Source of the DNA: Astrocystis sublimbata
Taxonomy: Eukaryota > Ascomycota > Sordariomycetes > Xylariales > Xylariaceae
Reading direction: 5' to 3'
Assembly (NCBI GenBank): GCA_022453515.1
Contig: JAJNNY010000100.1
Location: 19,241-83,240 of the forward strand
Length of the DNA stretch: 64,000 nucleotides
The notes beneath the pieces are model-generated. The model was not told the origin of the DNA. It saw only the letters and a list, made by a program, of their open reading frames with translations, and ran no database searches. This document shows positions 21,037 through 33,348 of the stretch, in pieces. Position 1 is the first letter of the stretch. Every line of letters starts with the position of its first letter. The translations under genes and the position numbers were made by a program.

Positions 21037-22197
21037 ATGCTCAAGTCCATTTTCTTTCTGGTCGCCTCAGGGCCATTCGCTATTGCATCTTTGCTACATG
21101 ATATTGGGCTCGGAGACTTACACTCGCGAGCGGCGGCTATCAATACGACATGTAGAACGAACTACACCACCAACCTCTGGAGTAACTGCGCTCAAGTACT
21201 CAGCGAATTCAACCTCACGTTGACCTTATTCCAAGAGATCAATCCCAGCATCGGACAAAGCTGCGCAAACTTCATCCCAGGCAAAGTGTATTGCGTCGCA
21301 CCCGGTAACGCACCATCCTTCACCTTTTACTCGTGTTCCAAGCCTTGCTGACTTGTTAAGAAAAGTGACCGGGACTGCAACGCCAGTCTCGACAAATGGC
21401 ATGTGTGGTCAACAGCAGAACTGGACAAGCACCTGCATCGGGAGTCAATGGGGAAACTGCTGTGGCGTTGGGGGATAGTGAGTCTTGATGATATATCCAT
21501 GCGCTATTGTGGCCTGTTCTTACATCGATCGCGATGCAGCTGCGGCACAGGAGCAGACTATTGCGGGCCAGGCAATTGCCAAGAGGGCACTGTGAGTGTT
21601 CGTCACAGTTAAGTGTTTTCTCTACACGCTGTGATGCTAACAGGCGTCACATAGTGCGACGGAGCCCCGATCCCTTATAGCACCAATGGATTGTGTGGAT
21701 CTCAAAACGGCTGGCTTGAGTGTCCTGCAAAGTTCGGCGTATGCTGCAGTCAATACGGAAAGTAAGCTCTTCCCCACTCTGTCTTCAATGCTGGCATAGC
21801 ATATTCAGGAATCTCAGATGAACTGAACATGTCTTTGGGCCGTAGCTGTGGAAGCGGAACAGATTATTGCGGCTCCGGATGTCAGAGTGGTAAATGCGTC
21901 GCATCGACAACGACGTCCTCAACGGCAGTGGTAACGCCAACCCAGAAGCCAGGTTCCGTCAGCAAAGACGGAACATGTGGTTACGGGGGTGGTCTGATAT
22001 GCAGTGGATCAACTTTCGGTAATTGCTGTTCAGCAGCTGGCTATTGTGGATCGGACACATATTCGTGTCAAGATATTCTAGGTTGGTAAGTAGACTTCTC
22101 TCAACATTGACACTTGTCACGGCTCTCTTGTGCTCACGAGCCGCATAGTCAATCGGCATTTGGAACGTGTGTTGTTACTGGCTTTATGCCACATTAG
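21037..22197 (+). CDS. Secreted LysM protein with three hevein (CBM18) modules
   Basis: Six exons: 21037-21304, 21366-21477, 21540-21591, 21655-21761, 21846-22085, 22149-22197; 275 residues. An N-terminal signal peptide (MLKSIFFLVASGPFAIAS) is followed by one LysM at about residues 38-87 (NYTTNLWSNCAQVL...INPSI...GKVYCV). Three Cys-rich hevein-like modules follow (motifs NCCGVGGYCG, VCCSQYG-CGSGTDYC, NCCSAAGYCG), with a Ser/Thr linker before the last. Introns repeatedly fall inside the modules and keep frame. Intron 1 uses an AAG acceptor and removes an in-frame TGA. The protein should bind chitin or its fragments. LysM proteins beside subgroup C chitinases are known from Trichoderma (TAL6 type), where self-protection or regulation is proposed. 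The Met at 21007 is in frame, but 21037 gives the better signal peptide. Confidence 0.85.
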
Positions 22198-22485
22198 ACC
22201 ATGCAACAATAATGGGGGTACAGCCTTATTGCTTGAATTGTCGGCCTTGTGACGTGGGTGTTGAAGGGGCGAAGTGGTAGCGGTGTCTACTACGACTATA
22301 CAGTCATGGCCTGAACATTTACGATGCTTAGTGGTTACAAAGTCGTGTGTGAAAGAGCTTGCCGCAATTTCAATCAGATATCGATATCGTACTCAAGTTA
22401 GCTAGCTACCTTTTGCAATAGTGACACCGGCGATGTACGCTTGCCAATTCCGGCTGTATTAGACGTTCCGGATCACCGCTGAATA

Positions 22486-23820
22486 CTATGAACAGGTTGA
22501 GACTCTTTCAATGAATCCCAGGTTTCGTCTCTGCCAGCCTTGTGGTATGTGAAAAACAGCGGGGCGGTCTTCCAGCAGATCGCCTGACTCTCCTTCCAGT
22601 AACCTCATCCCTGTTTCATTCTCGTTCTTCCATAGAGCAGTCGATATCCCGCTACTCGCGAACCATTCATCTCTATCCTGCACGGGACAGTCCTTTTCAT
22701 GGAACCCATACGTATCCACCAGGGCTGAGGGTAGTCGTGCTCCATTTGTTGCCGTCAGCCATGCATGTCGTTCAACCAAGCATGCTGCATTGTCCCGGGT
22801 GGTAATCATGTCCTCACCCCCCCTTTCTTCTGCAGGCATGCGAATGCAGAAGCTATCAACTCTCTTGAGAGGGGCGATGTCGTTCCAAGGAAACGTGTAA
22901 CTTTTGTGTGCGAGAATATCACGGCGTACAAATGCACCGTAAGAGTATCCATCGTCGTCCACGGCTGGTAAGCAATCGTAGACCCAAGATTTCGTCATCG
23001 CGGGCGCATTCCCTGAACTCACCACGGACTCGAGGCTTTGGACTACGGCGGTCATGCCTGTGAGCAGACTGTCGGGCGTGCATGGCTTATCAAATCTCTC
23101 TGCGCGGTTTCCAAGCTTTGGAGATGCCAATACAACGATCAGTTCTCGAAGTTTTGACAGGTTGAGGGGGTTGAAAATTGGATTGCCCGTGTGCAAGTCT
23201 ACAAGGCTGCTTCCGAAGCACTCCGAGCACAAGCTAGGCAGAGCAAGACGCGCAAATTCCAGGGAAGGCATCAAACGGCGTATGGCGATACATAAGTGGG
23301 AGTCTGTGTGTTCCAGAGTAGGCGGAAACGGTCCATTTCGGACGACGAGCTCGAGGCTCAAACACGTGCTTGGTAGGTTGTCGAGGACTTTGGCGATGGC
23401 GGGATTCGGAACCCACAGCCCACGGGTCAGCTTTTTGGGGGTCGTGATGGAAAGACTCTTTAGATTAGACATTCCGTTGATGCGGTGCTCTAGCCTATCC
23501 AAGCTCTCCTGCAGGCGTTCCATTGTAGTGGCTGGGGTCTCTGGTCCCATGGCGGTCTGCACCTTAGTGATGCACATGGTCAGAGATTGGATTGTCGCGT
23601 CTAGACGAGGAGGAGCAGCGGCACTCCAGCGGGCAAGTGTGAGCGAAGTGGTGAGGGTGACATGCTTGTACAGTATTGCAGTCGCCAGACGATTCCAATT
23701 CTTGCAGGTCAGGGCGCATGCAGCGAGGGCCGCGCTTGGCAAATCGGACTCAAGAATCGACAATACGAGTTCGTTGGATAGAGGGAATTGCGAGGTTGAA
23801 GCTGGGGTGGGAGAAGTCAT
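22486..23820 (-). CDS. F-box protein of unknown target
   Basis: Single exon, 444 residues, ATG at 23820. Residues about 12-55 form an F-box-like motif (PLSNELVLSILESDLPSAAL, then AALTCKNWNRLATAILYKHV), the adaptor that normally binds Skp1 in SCF ubiquitin ligases. The rest is leucine-rich and consistent with irregular LRR-like substrate-binding repeats, but no clear repeat period is visible. The C-terminal part (after about residue 290) is not recognisable. Fungi carry many such lineage-specific F-box genes and the substrate cannot be inferred. It lies tail-to-tail with the LysM gene, with under 300 bp between them. Confidence 0.75.
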   Translation of the reverse strand: MTSPTPASTSQFPLSNELVLSILESDLPSAALAACALTCKNWNRLATAILYKHVTLTTSLTLARWSAAAPPRLDATIQSLTMCITKVQTAMGPETPATTMERLQESLDRLEHRINGMSNLKSLSITTPKKLTRGLWVPNPAIAKVLDNLPSTCLSLELVVRNGPFPPTLEHTDSHLCIAIRRLMPSLEFARLALPSLCSECFGSSLVDLHTGNPIFNPLNLSKLRELIVVLASPKLGNRAERFDKPCTPDSLLTGMTAVVQSLESVVSSGNAPAMTKSWVYDCLPAVDDDGYSYGAFVRRDILAHKSYTFPWNDIAPLKRVDSFCIRMPAEERGGEDMITTRDNAACLVERHAWLTATNGARLPSALVDTYGFHEKDCPVQDRDEWFASSGISTALWKNENETGMRLLEGESGDLLEDRPAVFHIPQGWQRRNLGFIERVSTCS

Positions 23821-25115
23821 GCTGCCGCAGATGGATGTTGTCGTTGGTGTTGAAGGGGGCAGATAACTGACGGCAACTGTCTACTGCGTTCACTTGTGTC
23901 TGTATAGATTGACGAAGGTGGTTTGATTGGTTCAAGGCACCACAGCTCCAGATACCCAGCATCGTTCCCAGCCGCTTTCTGGAAAAGGCGCCCAGGACCT
24001 ACTTGATTTATGGATTTCGCATACCTCGTTCTCCTGGTAGACGACAAAAGGCGGGACGACAGAAGGCGGCTACCAGTCCTCGTTGCAACTTCGAATCTAT
24101 GTCGATGGCTACTGGTAGCGTCTACCTGCCTGGTGACCAGGACCAATCTCCCTTGTTTCTAATTTTGTGCCTCTACTGGTAGGCCGTTTTTGCATTGATC
24201 AAAGAGAGTTGTGTTGCAGAGTGGGATAGTCTTATATGGCTCGTCGCCGTAGGACTGAATCTGGGCATCGGCAAGGCGTTGGATCAGTGACTGCGGTACG
24301 AAAATGGAATAGGACTATCGGTCGGAACAAGTAGTAGGTACTTCTTCCGTCATACGGAAGAAGGTACATACATTTCCTGTGTATAAGACCATAAGTATCT
24401 CTTCGTATGAGACTGGCCTTGGTACTTCTACAGACAGACATATAGAGACTTTGGCTGATGCCACTGGACCCCTTTCGTTATACGCACGCGTGCACCTGGG
24501 GTCCACCAACACACTAACAAGTACATGAAGCTACCTACTTCGAGATCTAATTATAAATGATCCCCACTATGACCCCACTGCTAATCAGTACAACTACCTC
24601 CAATCTTATCACAAGCTTGTCTGCAGCCAAGAGATACCAGCCCAAAGTGCACTAGGTACTACCAAACAAGAAAGCAATTAGCCCCAGTCCGGCTCAGTCC
24701 GGCCCAAGCTCACGTCTTTCCATCCACTGACTACCTACCTAGGTACCTTACCTACTTACATCCATCCATACGTTGTAAATATTCGCAACCATGTCGCGAG
24801 AGGAGCCCTGAGGAGCAGCTGGTCAAACAAAGAGAAAACCGACACTTCTGCGACTTCGCGAGCTATCACTTCCGAGCTCCTTGCCCAGCGACACACGAGA
24901 TGCATGTCTCCTGCCCGGTCTTCACCACTTCCTCTCATGCTCCCCGTCGCGAACAGGTCACAATCTAGGTCCAACGCCACATACCAGCCGGTCGCTTGGA
25001 GCCTGCCTTCTGCTGCTGCAGCGAGGGCCGACGCGAACGCCTTGTTCCAGTACACGCGTCGATAGCGCTGCTTTGAAGCTCTGAAGCTCTGAAGTCCTGA
25101 ACACCACCTGCCACC
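23821..25115. other. Divergent intergenic region, F-box and THO genes
   Basis: Promoter region for both neighbours. It contains a TACCTACCTAGGTACC-type motif cluster at about 24730-24760. Short open frames here are G/C-rich shadows without family features. No gene is supported. Confidence 0.5.
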
Positions 25116-27816
25116 ATGGCTTCGACCAGCCTCGCCGACGACGAACCGCCTCAGGTGTCGGCCGTGACCCATCTCCTCCAGGACGCATTGGTTCACGCGC
25201 AGTCCCTCAAGCCCGCCGCCACCATCGAGCCTCCGCTCACCAAATCTCACTTCGAGCCCTTCGTCGGTCGCCTACCTGCCATCCTCGCCGCCTCTCAGAC
25301 CCGAGACGCCGACAAGACCAGGCTCTATGCTGCCGTCGAGACCGCTGCCCGAAAGATATTCAGCTCCATGCTCGTAAGTCGCCTCTGCCTCGCCGTGTCC
25401 CATCGCCAGCAGCTAAACGACGACGGCTCCCCAGGCTAGCACGTCCATCGACTCCCCCGACTTCGTCCGCGTCTGGAATCTCCTCGATTTCCTCTCCGTC
25501 CTGTCCGACAATGAACAGTGCGATCCCGCCCTTCTTTTCTGGCTCGTCGAAGAGCTCCTCGACAGCCAGACTGTCGACGGCTGCCGCAAAGTCTTCGATT
25601 TTCTCGAGTCTAGGAGAGAGCGGATAACGGCTAGGAACCTGAAGCAAAAGTCTCTCGTCATTCTCCGGTCCTGCAATGACCTGCTGCGCAGACTGTCGCG
25701 TGCCGAAGACGCCGCTTTCTGTGGTCGCGTCTACATCTTCATGTTCCAGAGTATACCACCTGGCGATAGGAGCTCCGTCAACTTGCGTGGCGAATACCAC
25801 GTCGAGAATGTGACTGCATTCGACGCGCCACCTACTCCTCCCGACGAATCAGCGACCGATAAGATGGATGTCGATGCCGAAGGTGAGAACCCGCAGAACA
25901 ACGCCAAAGACGCCAAGCCCATGGCGAAGGCCGTCTCTTTCGAGTCGAAGGGCAGGGCCGAATCGGAGAAGACTCTAGACACGGACGCGCTATACCCCAT
26001 CTTCTGGTCTCTGCAGCACTTTTTCAGCCAACCTACCACGCTCTTCGACCCCTCAGACCTTACCAAGTTCCAGAGCGGTATAGAGGCTACCATGAATGCA
26101 TTCGAGGCGGTAGAACAGATTCAGAAAACTACAAAAGGTCCCGATGACCATCACAAGTTGATACCACAGAAGAGAAAAGCGGCGGCATCGAATGAAGATT
26201 TGCGCAGGACCGATAATAATCCAAAGTACCTGACAAGCAGGGAACTCTTCGAATTAGAGGTATACCCTGACTGCGACTTGTTCCCTCCACTGTGTCGCCA
26301 AGCTGACCCCCAATCAGATTAGCGATCTCTACTTCCGGCGCCACATCCTAATACAAGCCTTTATCATATTAGACTTCCTGCTGTCTCTCACGCCAAAAGC
26401 CCGAGCGAAGATCGCCAATGTCCAGCAGAACAGATCCGTAGTCTACGCGGATAAGAACCTAAGTGAAGACGATGTTTGTAACCCGTTGAAAGACCGACTT
26501 TTCATCCCCATCAGCTGACCTTGGGAAAACAGGCGAAATGGGCCAAAGGGATGAAGGATAGAATCATGTCCTACATCCAAGCCGAGTCGGATGGGTTTTT
26601 CTTCTTTCGGGTGGTCGAGAGCGTCATATCGAGGGATAAGGGCTGGGTCCGCTGGAAAGTCGAAAACTGTCCCCCTATCGAGAGACCCTCGGTGTCGCCT
26701 GCCGAATTCAATGAGGCGAAGGCGGGTGCAAAGCGTTTGGCGACCAGCCGGAGACCCAAGACAGGCTTGAACTCGCTGTCTCTCGCCTTCATGGACGACC
26801 GCGATAATGGCCAATCGCTGGAGAAATTAAAGGACCCGGCACGGTGGAAACTCCCTAATCTGGATGAATTCAGGGACAAGATCGCCACAGACGATCTGGA
26901 CCTCGACTTCGCTAACACGGAAAAGGAGAAGGCCCAACTTCTGGAGTCAAAGGCTAGTAAGACATGGAGAGCCTTGAGAATCGCAAAGCGACATAAACTT
27001 GCTGCGTTCGACAAGATTGAGGACTGGAAGAACGTCGAGGCCATCTTTCAGGAAGTTGAAGCCGAAGAAGCGAAGCAGGATGAAGACCCCCAAGAACAAC
27101 CGGACGATAGACGACCAGTCATATTGTCTGGTCCAAGCAGCGTTGGGAAAGATAACCTCGTCTCTCTGCTAGTGGAAAGACAAAAAGGGGTATTCAACAG
27201 AATTGTACGGCACACAACCCGAGACGCAAGAGATGGCGAAGTCAATGGCCAGGATTTCCATTTTGTCGACACCAAAACTTTCAACACGATGCTCGATGGC
27301 GACTACTTTCTCAACGTCCATTATGAAGGCGACGTTATGTACGGCACAAACCAGAGGCTTTTCAATGCCCCCGAAGCGGAAGACAAGGTTGCCCTCATCC
27401 GTCTTGACCAAGAGGTAAGGCTCTTTTTTTTCCTTCCCATAACTCCCTACAACACGCAATTTAGACTAAACAATCTTCTTCAGGGTACCCAAATGGCCAA
27501 AGACAACGGGTTTTCCGGGCGAGTCGTATTCATCGTTCCGCCCAGTCTAGAGGACGTAGAGAGCCGCTTGAGGGAGGACAAAAGCCTGACTGAGGGAGAA
27601 GTCCAGCGCAGGCTCAAGGCTTCTCAAGCGGAGATCGACCAGGCCGGCTCCAGCGATCTCTACGAAAAAGTCATCACCAACGACGATCTGGAATCTGCGT
27701 ACAAGGAACTAGAGAACTTCATATATACGACTACCAAGGTCAACGGTATCCACAAGGAGGAGGAGGACACGGCGATGAAGGATGAGCCTAACGGTGTGGA
27801 TGCAGGTATATCATAA
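25116..27816 (+). CDS. HPR1: THO complex subunit 1 (Hpr1) with a C-terminal guanylate-kinase-like domain
   Basis: Five exons: 25116-25373, 25435-26259, 26318-26473, 26533-27414, 27484-27816; 817 residues. Residues ~80-560 match the THOC1/Hpr1 elongation-factor domain (for example FVRVWNLLDFLS, LYPIFWSLQHFFSQP, SDLYFRRHILIQAFI, FFFFRVVESVISRDKGW). THO couples transcription to mRNP assembly and export. From about residue 604 a guanylate-kinase fold follows in the same exon as the end of the THO domain, so the fusion does not depend on splicing: PVILSGPSSVGKD, HTTRDARDGEVNGQDFHF, YGTNQRLF, FIVPPSLEDVESRL, VITNDDLESAYKELENFI. The P-loop Ser/Thr after GK is Asp and one expected acidic substrate residue reads Asn (FLNVHY), so catalysis is doubtful and a protein-binding role like MAGUK GK domains is possible. 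Intron 3 uses donor GTTTGT. Confidence 0.92.
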
Positions 27817-29260
27817 CACAACATAACATAACACAAGCATCGCGTGGAGTTAGATAGATTTTGGTAGCAGTATCGATGGCGAGGCTTGAGCCTGAGCCGC
27901 CATAGATAGGCGGCCGAAGCGAGTCAAACCCCCCCCCCTTATGCGCTCATTGTTAGCCAATACCAGAAAGACTTGATACCCCATGAGAACCAGAAGGCAT
28001 CCGCAAGATGACAGTGCAGATTATATATGATAACGTGTGATTGATTGATTGATTGATTGTCTTTGAGGACTGTCAAACCTTTTCCATGTCCGAGATCGCT
28101 AGGTACCCTTCAAGGTTGGCTTACCCTCGAGTGATACCGCCAGCATCTCCAGGGTATAAACGCACATAGGGAACAGACAGACAGGAAGACAGTAAACAAA
28201 CAAGCAGACAAGCATGCAGGCAGATGTTAGTTAGTAGACGCTCCTGACATCTAGTCATAGTACCTGTCATTTCTCTTAGTTGTCACTCATCGTTTTCAAT
28301 TCTGGTATTTGTGGTAATCCCGATAATAGAAATAGACACACACACAAGGCCAACACAATCGATAGACTTGGAACGCTTAGTTTCGTGGCCCAAAGATAAA
28401 TTATCTGTAGCCGAGTCATAATTAGCAGATTTAATCAAGTCGACGTGTGTCGAAATGCAATGCTCACGGATGAATCGATGAGCAAACCAGGTAATATCTA
28501 AACCTCGTCTATTTACTTTTCTGGCTCTTCTCATTCTATCACCTTGCGATAACAGCATTTATTAGAAACAATGCAGTTCAAAATCAAGAGACACATCTAC
28601 GAGGTGCTGATATAATGATATGTTCACGTAAAAGGGATTTTGTAGCAACAAGGCGTGCCTTAGATGATAGGTATATACATAAAACATAGAGGTATACTGC
28701 TAAATGACAACGGGACAAGCTTCCCAGAAGCTGCCATGCAATTGGACCCTGGTATTCAGCTCTAAAGGAAACGAGGAAGAGAGAAAAAAGTCAAGCATGA
28801 TGGTATCACTGGTATAATATCAAGACATGCGCGCTGCTGATGAGATAAATATGAGCAGAAACCATGCGTCCCTCCTCGAACCGGATTCCTGGAAAATCAA
28901 CGTCTAAGGATATATCCAAAACTCTTCCATCTTGTTAGTCATCGTTGTGTGTGTGTGTGTGTGTGTAAGAGCGCGCATCGCAACTCCATTAGGGTAGGAT
29001 AACAACCGAGCAAGACGGTTGAAGGAACAACATATTATGATCCCTTGACGTCGTTTTGACTCATGTAACCACACAGTTGTTAAATCGCCTGCGGTTGGTG
29101 CGAAGTCTGTCAACAGAAGTTCTTTAAGAAGCCAAAAGTAATGAACGTCAGAGCGCAGAGCCGCAGCCCGCGAAGCTGAAAATCCGTATCAACGAAGGAG
29201 CGAGCACCAGAGACTCATCTTTGGCAGGTAGAGGTGACTCGCTCGGGTGGGGCATAACGG
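27817..29260. other. Convergent intergenic region with microsatellites
   Basis: 3' regions of the THO and RING/LON genes. It holds a (TGAT)n tract at about 28039-28059 and a (GT)11-like tract at about 28945-28966. No gene is supported. Confidence 0.55.
28945..28966. repeat. (GT)n microsatellite
   Basis: An uninterrupted GT run of about 11 units in the convergent spacer between the THO and RING/LON genes. Confidence 0.9.
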
Positions 29261-31236
29261 TTAGGAGACGGTATCTACTGACCACTGATACTGCGAAGCA
29301 TCGTTAGTATGAATGTTGCAATGGCGGGGTCGGACAACAAGGTTTCTGCGCGCATGAGCGCATTGTGATGATAGGATGGGCTTACCTGTTTCACTTCCCA
29401 TTCTGCAATCCACCGGCAAGTAATTATGAGTCGTTCGCGCACGCTTAAGGTCGTCAACAACCTGTATTTTTCCGTCGTACTGACCGGGAAAACGCAAGCA
29501 AACCACCACTAGAGTATTAGAGGTTAGCTATCGTCACGTGGAGCGCATATCAAGTTTCTGGAGCAGCTTGTAGTGCAGTTCCGTCCAAAAAGAACAACTT
29601 GCACTTTGAGTAACCAGTGAAGCACGTGACAGCGGATATTACTCACGGGGAATGTGGCAGCATCCTCCGGGCATTCACCATAGGCGTTGCGAATCTGAGC
29701 CGCGAGCCAGTCGACGCTCTCAGCCTGCATTTTTCTTACAAATTCGACGCCGACATTGACCAGCTCCTGAGTTGGTATAGAATCCAGATTGGCTACTGGA
29801 ACGGTGGTGGACGGAAGTTCAACCTCCGGGGCCGAGTCTGCACCTGTAGATTCGGATGACGAAGGCCTATCCTCGATTGCAGCCGTGTCAGTCGCATGCT
29901 GGATTTCGTTTGCCTCAAGCCTTTCCTCCTCAGCCAGGCTGATATCGTCGACCTTCTCAATATTGGCTACAACATAACCATCCAACATGCCGTGTCGTGT
30001 GGTTTTGAAGCGTGAGAGACCCACAGCCTCTATGACGCTACGGCCATCGACGAGATATTCGATCTTGATTATCCGCATAAGCGTGCCAAGTTCCATGAAG
30101 GATGGTTCGTTGGGATTGAAAGTCGGGCTTGCCAGCACCATGCCGAACATTCGATCACTTTCCATAGCCCGCCGGATCATGAGACGGTATCGTGGCTCGA
30201 AGACATGAAGGAATAGCGGCATTTCCGGGAAAGCTAGTGTGCAGACAAAGAGGGGGATATCGAACCCTACTTGGTTGGCTTGCTGTTCCAGCTTATACGA
30301 TTGAGAGCGGAGATCTATTAGGTCTGCCCAAAACCCATTGATCATCGATGCGAGCCGATTGTTTGACGGCGCAGCACGCTGATGGGCTTGCGCCTGCATG
30401 GAGATTTTGCGCCTGCAAATCGGACACAGGTTGGAGTGGTCGAGGATGCGATCAACACATGTCCGACAGTATGTATGCCCACAAGTCGTCGTCATGGGGT
30501 CCAGGTAGAGAGCATAGCAAACTTGGCAGTCCATTTCGGTCCTCACGCTTTCCTTCAACTTGAGGAAGAAGTCGCCGTCAAGGTCGCTGACCTCATCCTC
30601 ACCGGCACCCACAGGCGAGTACAACACCTCTCCAGTGTAATCCAACTCACCAAGCTCAGCCAGTGCGTAGGTTGCCAGGATTCTGCCACCGCCCAGCACC
30701 CTCGACGCGGATTGCTTCTCCTCCAACGAAGGCAGCCCGGCAACTCCCCACTGGTCGCGGACGGTGACATGTGTGGAGAGTTCAGAAAGCTTCTTGGCGG
30801 ATTGATATGAAGGGAAGACTGTCTTGAAGATGGCCAGAACCTTATTCAGTGTGATATCGAGGGCGCAATCATCCGCGGCGTGCTCCTTGCCGCAATCGGG
30901 CATGGGGCAGTCAAAGCCGCGCAAGCGATCCTCTGTTGCCGGCCAGGTTATGTTCATTCGCAGGCGAGTTCGAGGCAGACAGGTCCTGCAAATGCTAGTG
31001 CCACATGGCAGAGTGGTAGCATCCTGCAGGATATTGCTGCATATCGGACACTGGACTAGGCGGATGATCTGACGAGCATCTCTGGTCGCATCAAGGAGCA
31101 AGCCCGTCGAGTCATCAGGTGGCTCTGGGCTGACGGGCTCGGACATGGCAGCGTCGTCGCCGGTCCCATCGGTGGCTATTGTGGAAGACGAGCCGTCGTT
31201 ACGCGGCTGCAACGCATCTGCTTGTGTAGAGGACAT
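29261..31236 (-). CDS. Double RING-finger and LON-domain protein (LONRF/CrgA type)
   Basis: Three exons: 31236-29647, 29508-29386, 29290-29261; 580 residues. A degenerate first RING-like cluster (CPICSNILQ...LPCGTSICRTC) starts at residue 63. A complete C3HC4 RING (CQVC...CGHTYCRTC...CPIC) spans 237-274. The LON substrate-binding domain covers about 326-575 (IPLFVCTLAFPEMPLFLHVF, FEPRYRLMIRRAM, ending PWWFACVFPV and SVRERL). It has no protease part, so it should act as an E3 ubiquitin ligase. Relatives include Mucor CrgA and Fusarium CarS, repressors of carotenoid genes, but no carotenoid gene is in this window. The PWW motif is restored only by splicing out 29646-29509, which supports that intron. 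The ATG is 31236; an upstream in-frame start is GTG. Confidence 0.9.
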
Positions 31237-33348
31237 GAAGCAGACAAATATCACACGGCACGGTAAGCAGACGGCTAAAATTGCGCAACCATGGGGAGTG
31301 TAAGTGAGAATTGGCGCTCGTCAGCGAGTTGCTTCCCGTATATCGAGCAATCCGCAGAGCAGAGCAAGGGTGCAGGGAGAGTACCGCCCAGTCGTCTGTA
31401 ACGCGCCACCCGAGCACAGACGAGACAGAATTATGTAACAAGCGGCAGCGGTTGGGGCAGAGATGCGATACTAGCAACGACAACGGCAACGACTGCAGCA
31501 ACGGCAACAGCAACAGGCCGTGATGTTAGCGTGGCGTTGACTGGACTCAATTGCTTTGTCTTGGAACAGCAAGTTGCGGCTATGATGTATGCGTATGCCG
31601 TCGCCTCTTGTACCTAATATGCAAGTTTCACACGGGCACACCACGTCAACGATATACAAGGAAGAGCGCAGCAGCCGTTCAACCTATCCTAAAACAATGC
31701 ACGCCTAATAGCGTATGGGTTTCAAGACAAAGGTAGACAGTTGGCGGAGGCAGACAGTCTGCGATAATTTAGAAGTTAGCGACAACAGCAGCAGCAGCAG
31801 CAACAGCAGAGCGAGCGTTCTTGAAGCGAGTTTTGAGCCAACGTACCTACTACGAGTAAGGTACTAAGCAGGTATTTAGGGACGGTTCGAGTAGGGCGCC
31901 ATCGAAAGATGTAGCAGTCATCACGCCAGCCCGCGCTGTGCCGCGCCAGAAGCCCAGTAGGTCGTTTTGGACCTTCTCCCGCTCGCTGGCCAGTGACACA
32001 GCGCCGAACGGTGCTGAGAGAGAAGCACGAGTGGGTCCCCCATCCCCGTCTCTTTGAGAGCGCAAAGCAAGCAGCCACGAAAAAAAAGTGTTGACGTCGA
32101 GGCCGGTCGGACGGTGCCTGTGCCAAGCCCTCCTCGGCCATCCACGCTAGCACGGGCTAGGTACTAGCAGCCCCCCCTAGGAATCAGGGTCTTGACTCAG
32201 GCCCTCAGCGAACAGCCAGCAACCTGTGATTGGCCCGTGGACATGTCATTCGTCTATGATCCGCCAGATGACGTGAGGATGTCTTCGCGAAAGAGGAAGG
32301 ATCTCGACACCCACATCAGCACAACGTCCAACTCATTACTACTTGTTACCCTTCAACCTTTGGTAAGCCCCTCTTGTTTATATCAGGACCGAAGGCCGCA
32401 GTGGCAAGATCAACGAACTCGCCCCCCATATCCGACTCTCGGTCAAGACGTCTTCCTGCGCAGGAGACGAGGGAGTTACGGGTTGGGCCTGATGAGCCGC
32501 CGTCATGGACATTGTGATCATATAGTTGAGTTGCGATCGAGATGAGTTGAATAAATGGAAGCTTCAAAAGGTTACTACGATGCCATGCATGCAGACTAAA
32601 AGATTTTGCAAAATTCCGCCCACATCCACATTTTAAATGAACCAGACTCAGGCTATCCGACTCCTGTGTTCTGTTTATCAATCTGTAACAGTTCTAAGTA
32701 TATAACCAGCTCAGTTCGGTTTCGGAGATGGTAGAGTGTTGCACACAGATGGTAAGAAACTGCCGTCATCGCTCATCCCGGGGCCGCATGAAGTAGCATA
32801 TATGACGACTACATCCACCAGCTAGCTAGGTCGCTTATTGTATATACATTTGGGCCTAACCACCAGCCACATAACTGTTCACACGTCCTACCTTGGACAA
32901 TTTAGCATGTTATCATTCAATGGCACCGAGCTGTTATACCATTCCGTTTGTTTTGTTTTGTTTGGCACCTGTGCCACCAAAATGTTTCACACGTAATGCG
33001 ACCCGAGCAACTGAATGACAAGAACATTGGATGTAGTGGATATCGCTACTTAGGTAGACGTTCGTTTCGTTGGACCAGTGCTGACATGGTCGAGTTTACA
33101 ATGTACTACAGGCATATTTTCCCAGGACTAACCTAACCTTAATGCCCTTTCCCAATGATATATGCAAATGCGAGCCTAACCGTTGCGCCCGCTCCCAATT
33201 TGAACCTCCTTTCCTTTGAACCAATGAATGTAGGCGTACCCGACCGATATTCGGGGCCAAGGTCATAAAATCGTAGCATGTAAATACTCCTTATAGTTTT
33301 CTAGTCCCCATGTAGTGTTCCCTTTTGGTAGATTTCCTCCCCGATGAT
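31237..33348. other. Intergenic region with CAG tract, no supported gene
   Basis: Upstream side of the RING/LON gene and 3' side of INSIG. A CAG/CAA-type tract lies at about 31783-31810 and a looser one at 31475-31520; these produce long but meaningless Cys-rich or Gln-rich frames. A plus-strand frame at 32192-32545 has no recognisable family. Confidence 0.5.

Noticed and set aside
31776..32153. Minus-strand frame ending in a long Cys run
   Set aside because: The Cys run is the translation of a CAG/GCT repeat. There is no signal peptide or conserved text.
32192..32545. Plus-strand frame of 117 codons
   Set aside because: No recognisable domain and no splice structure; neighbouring frames are equally open.
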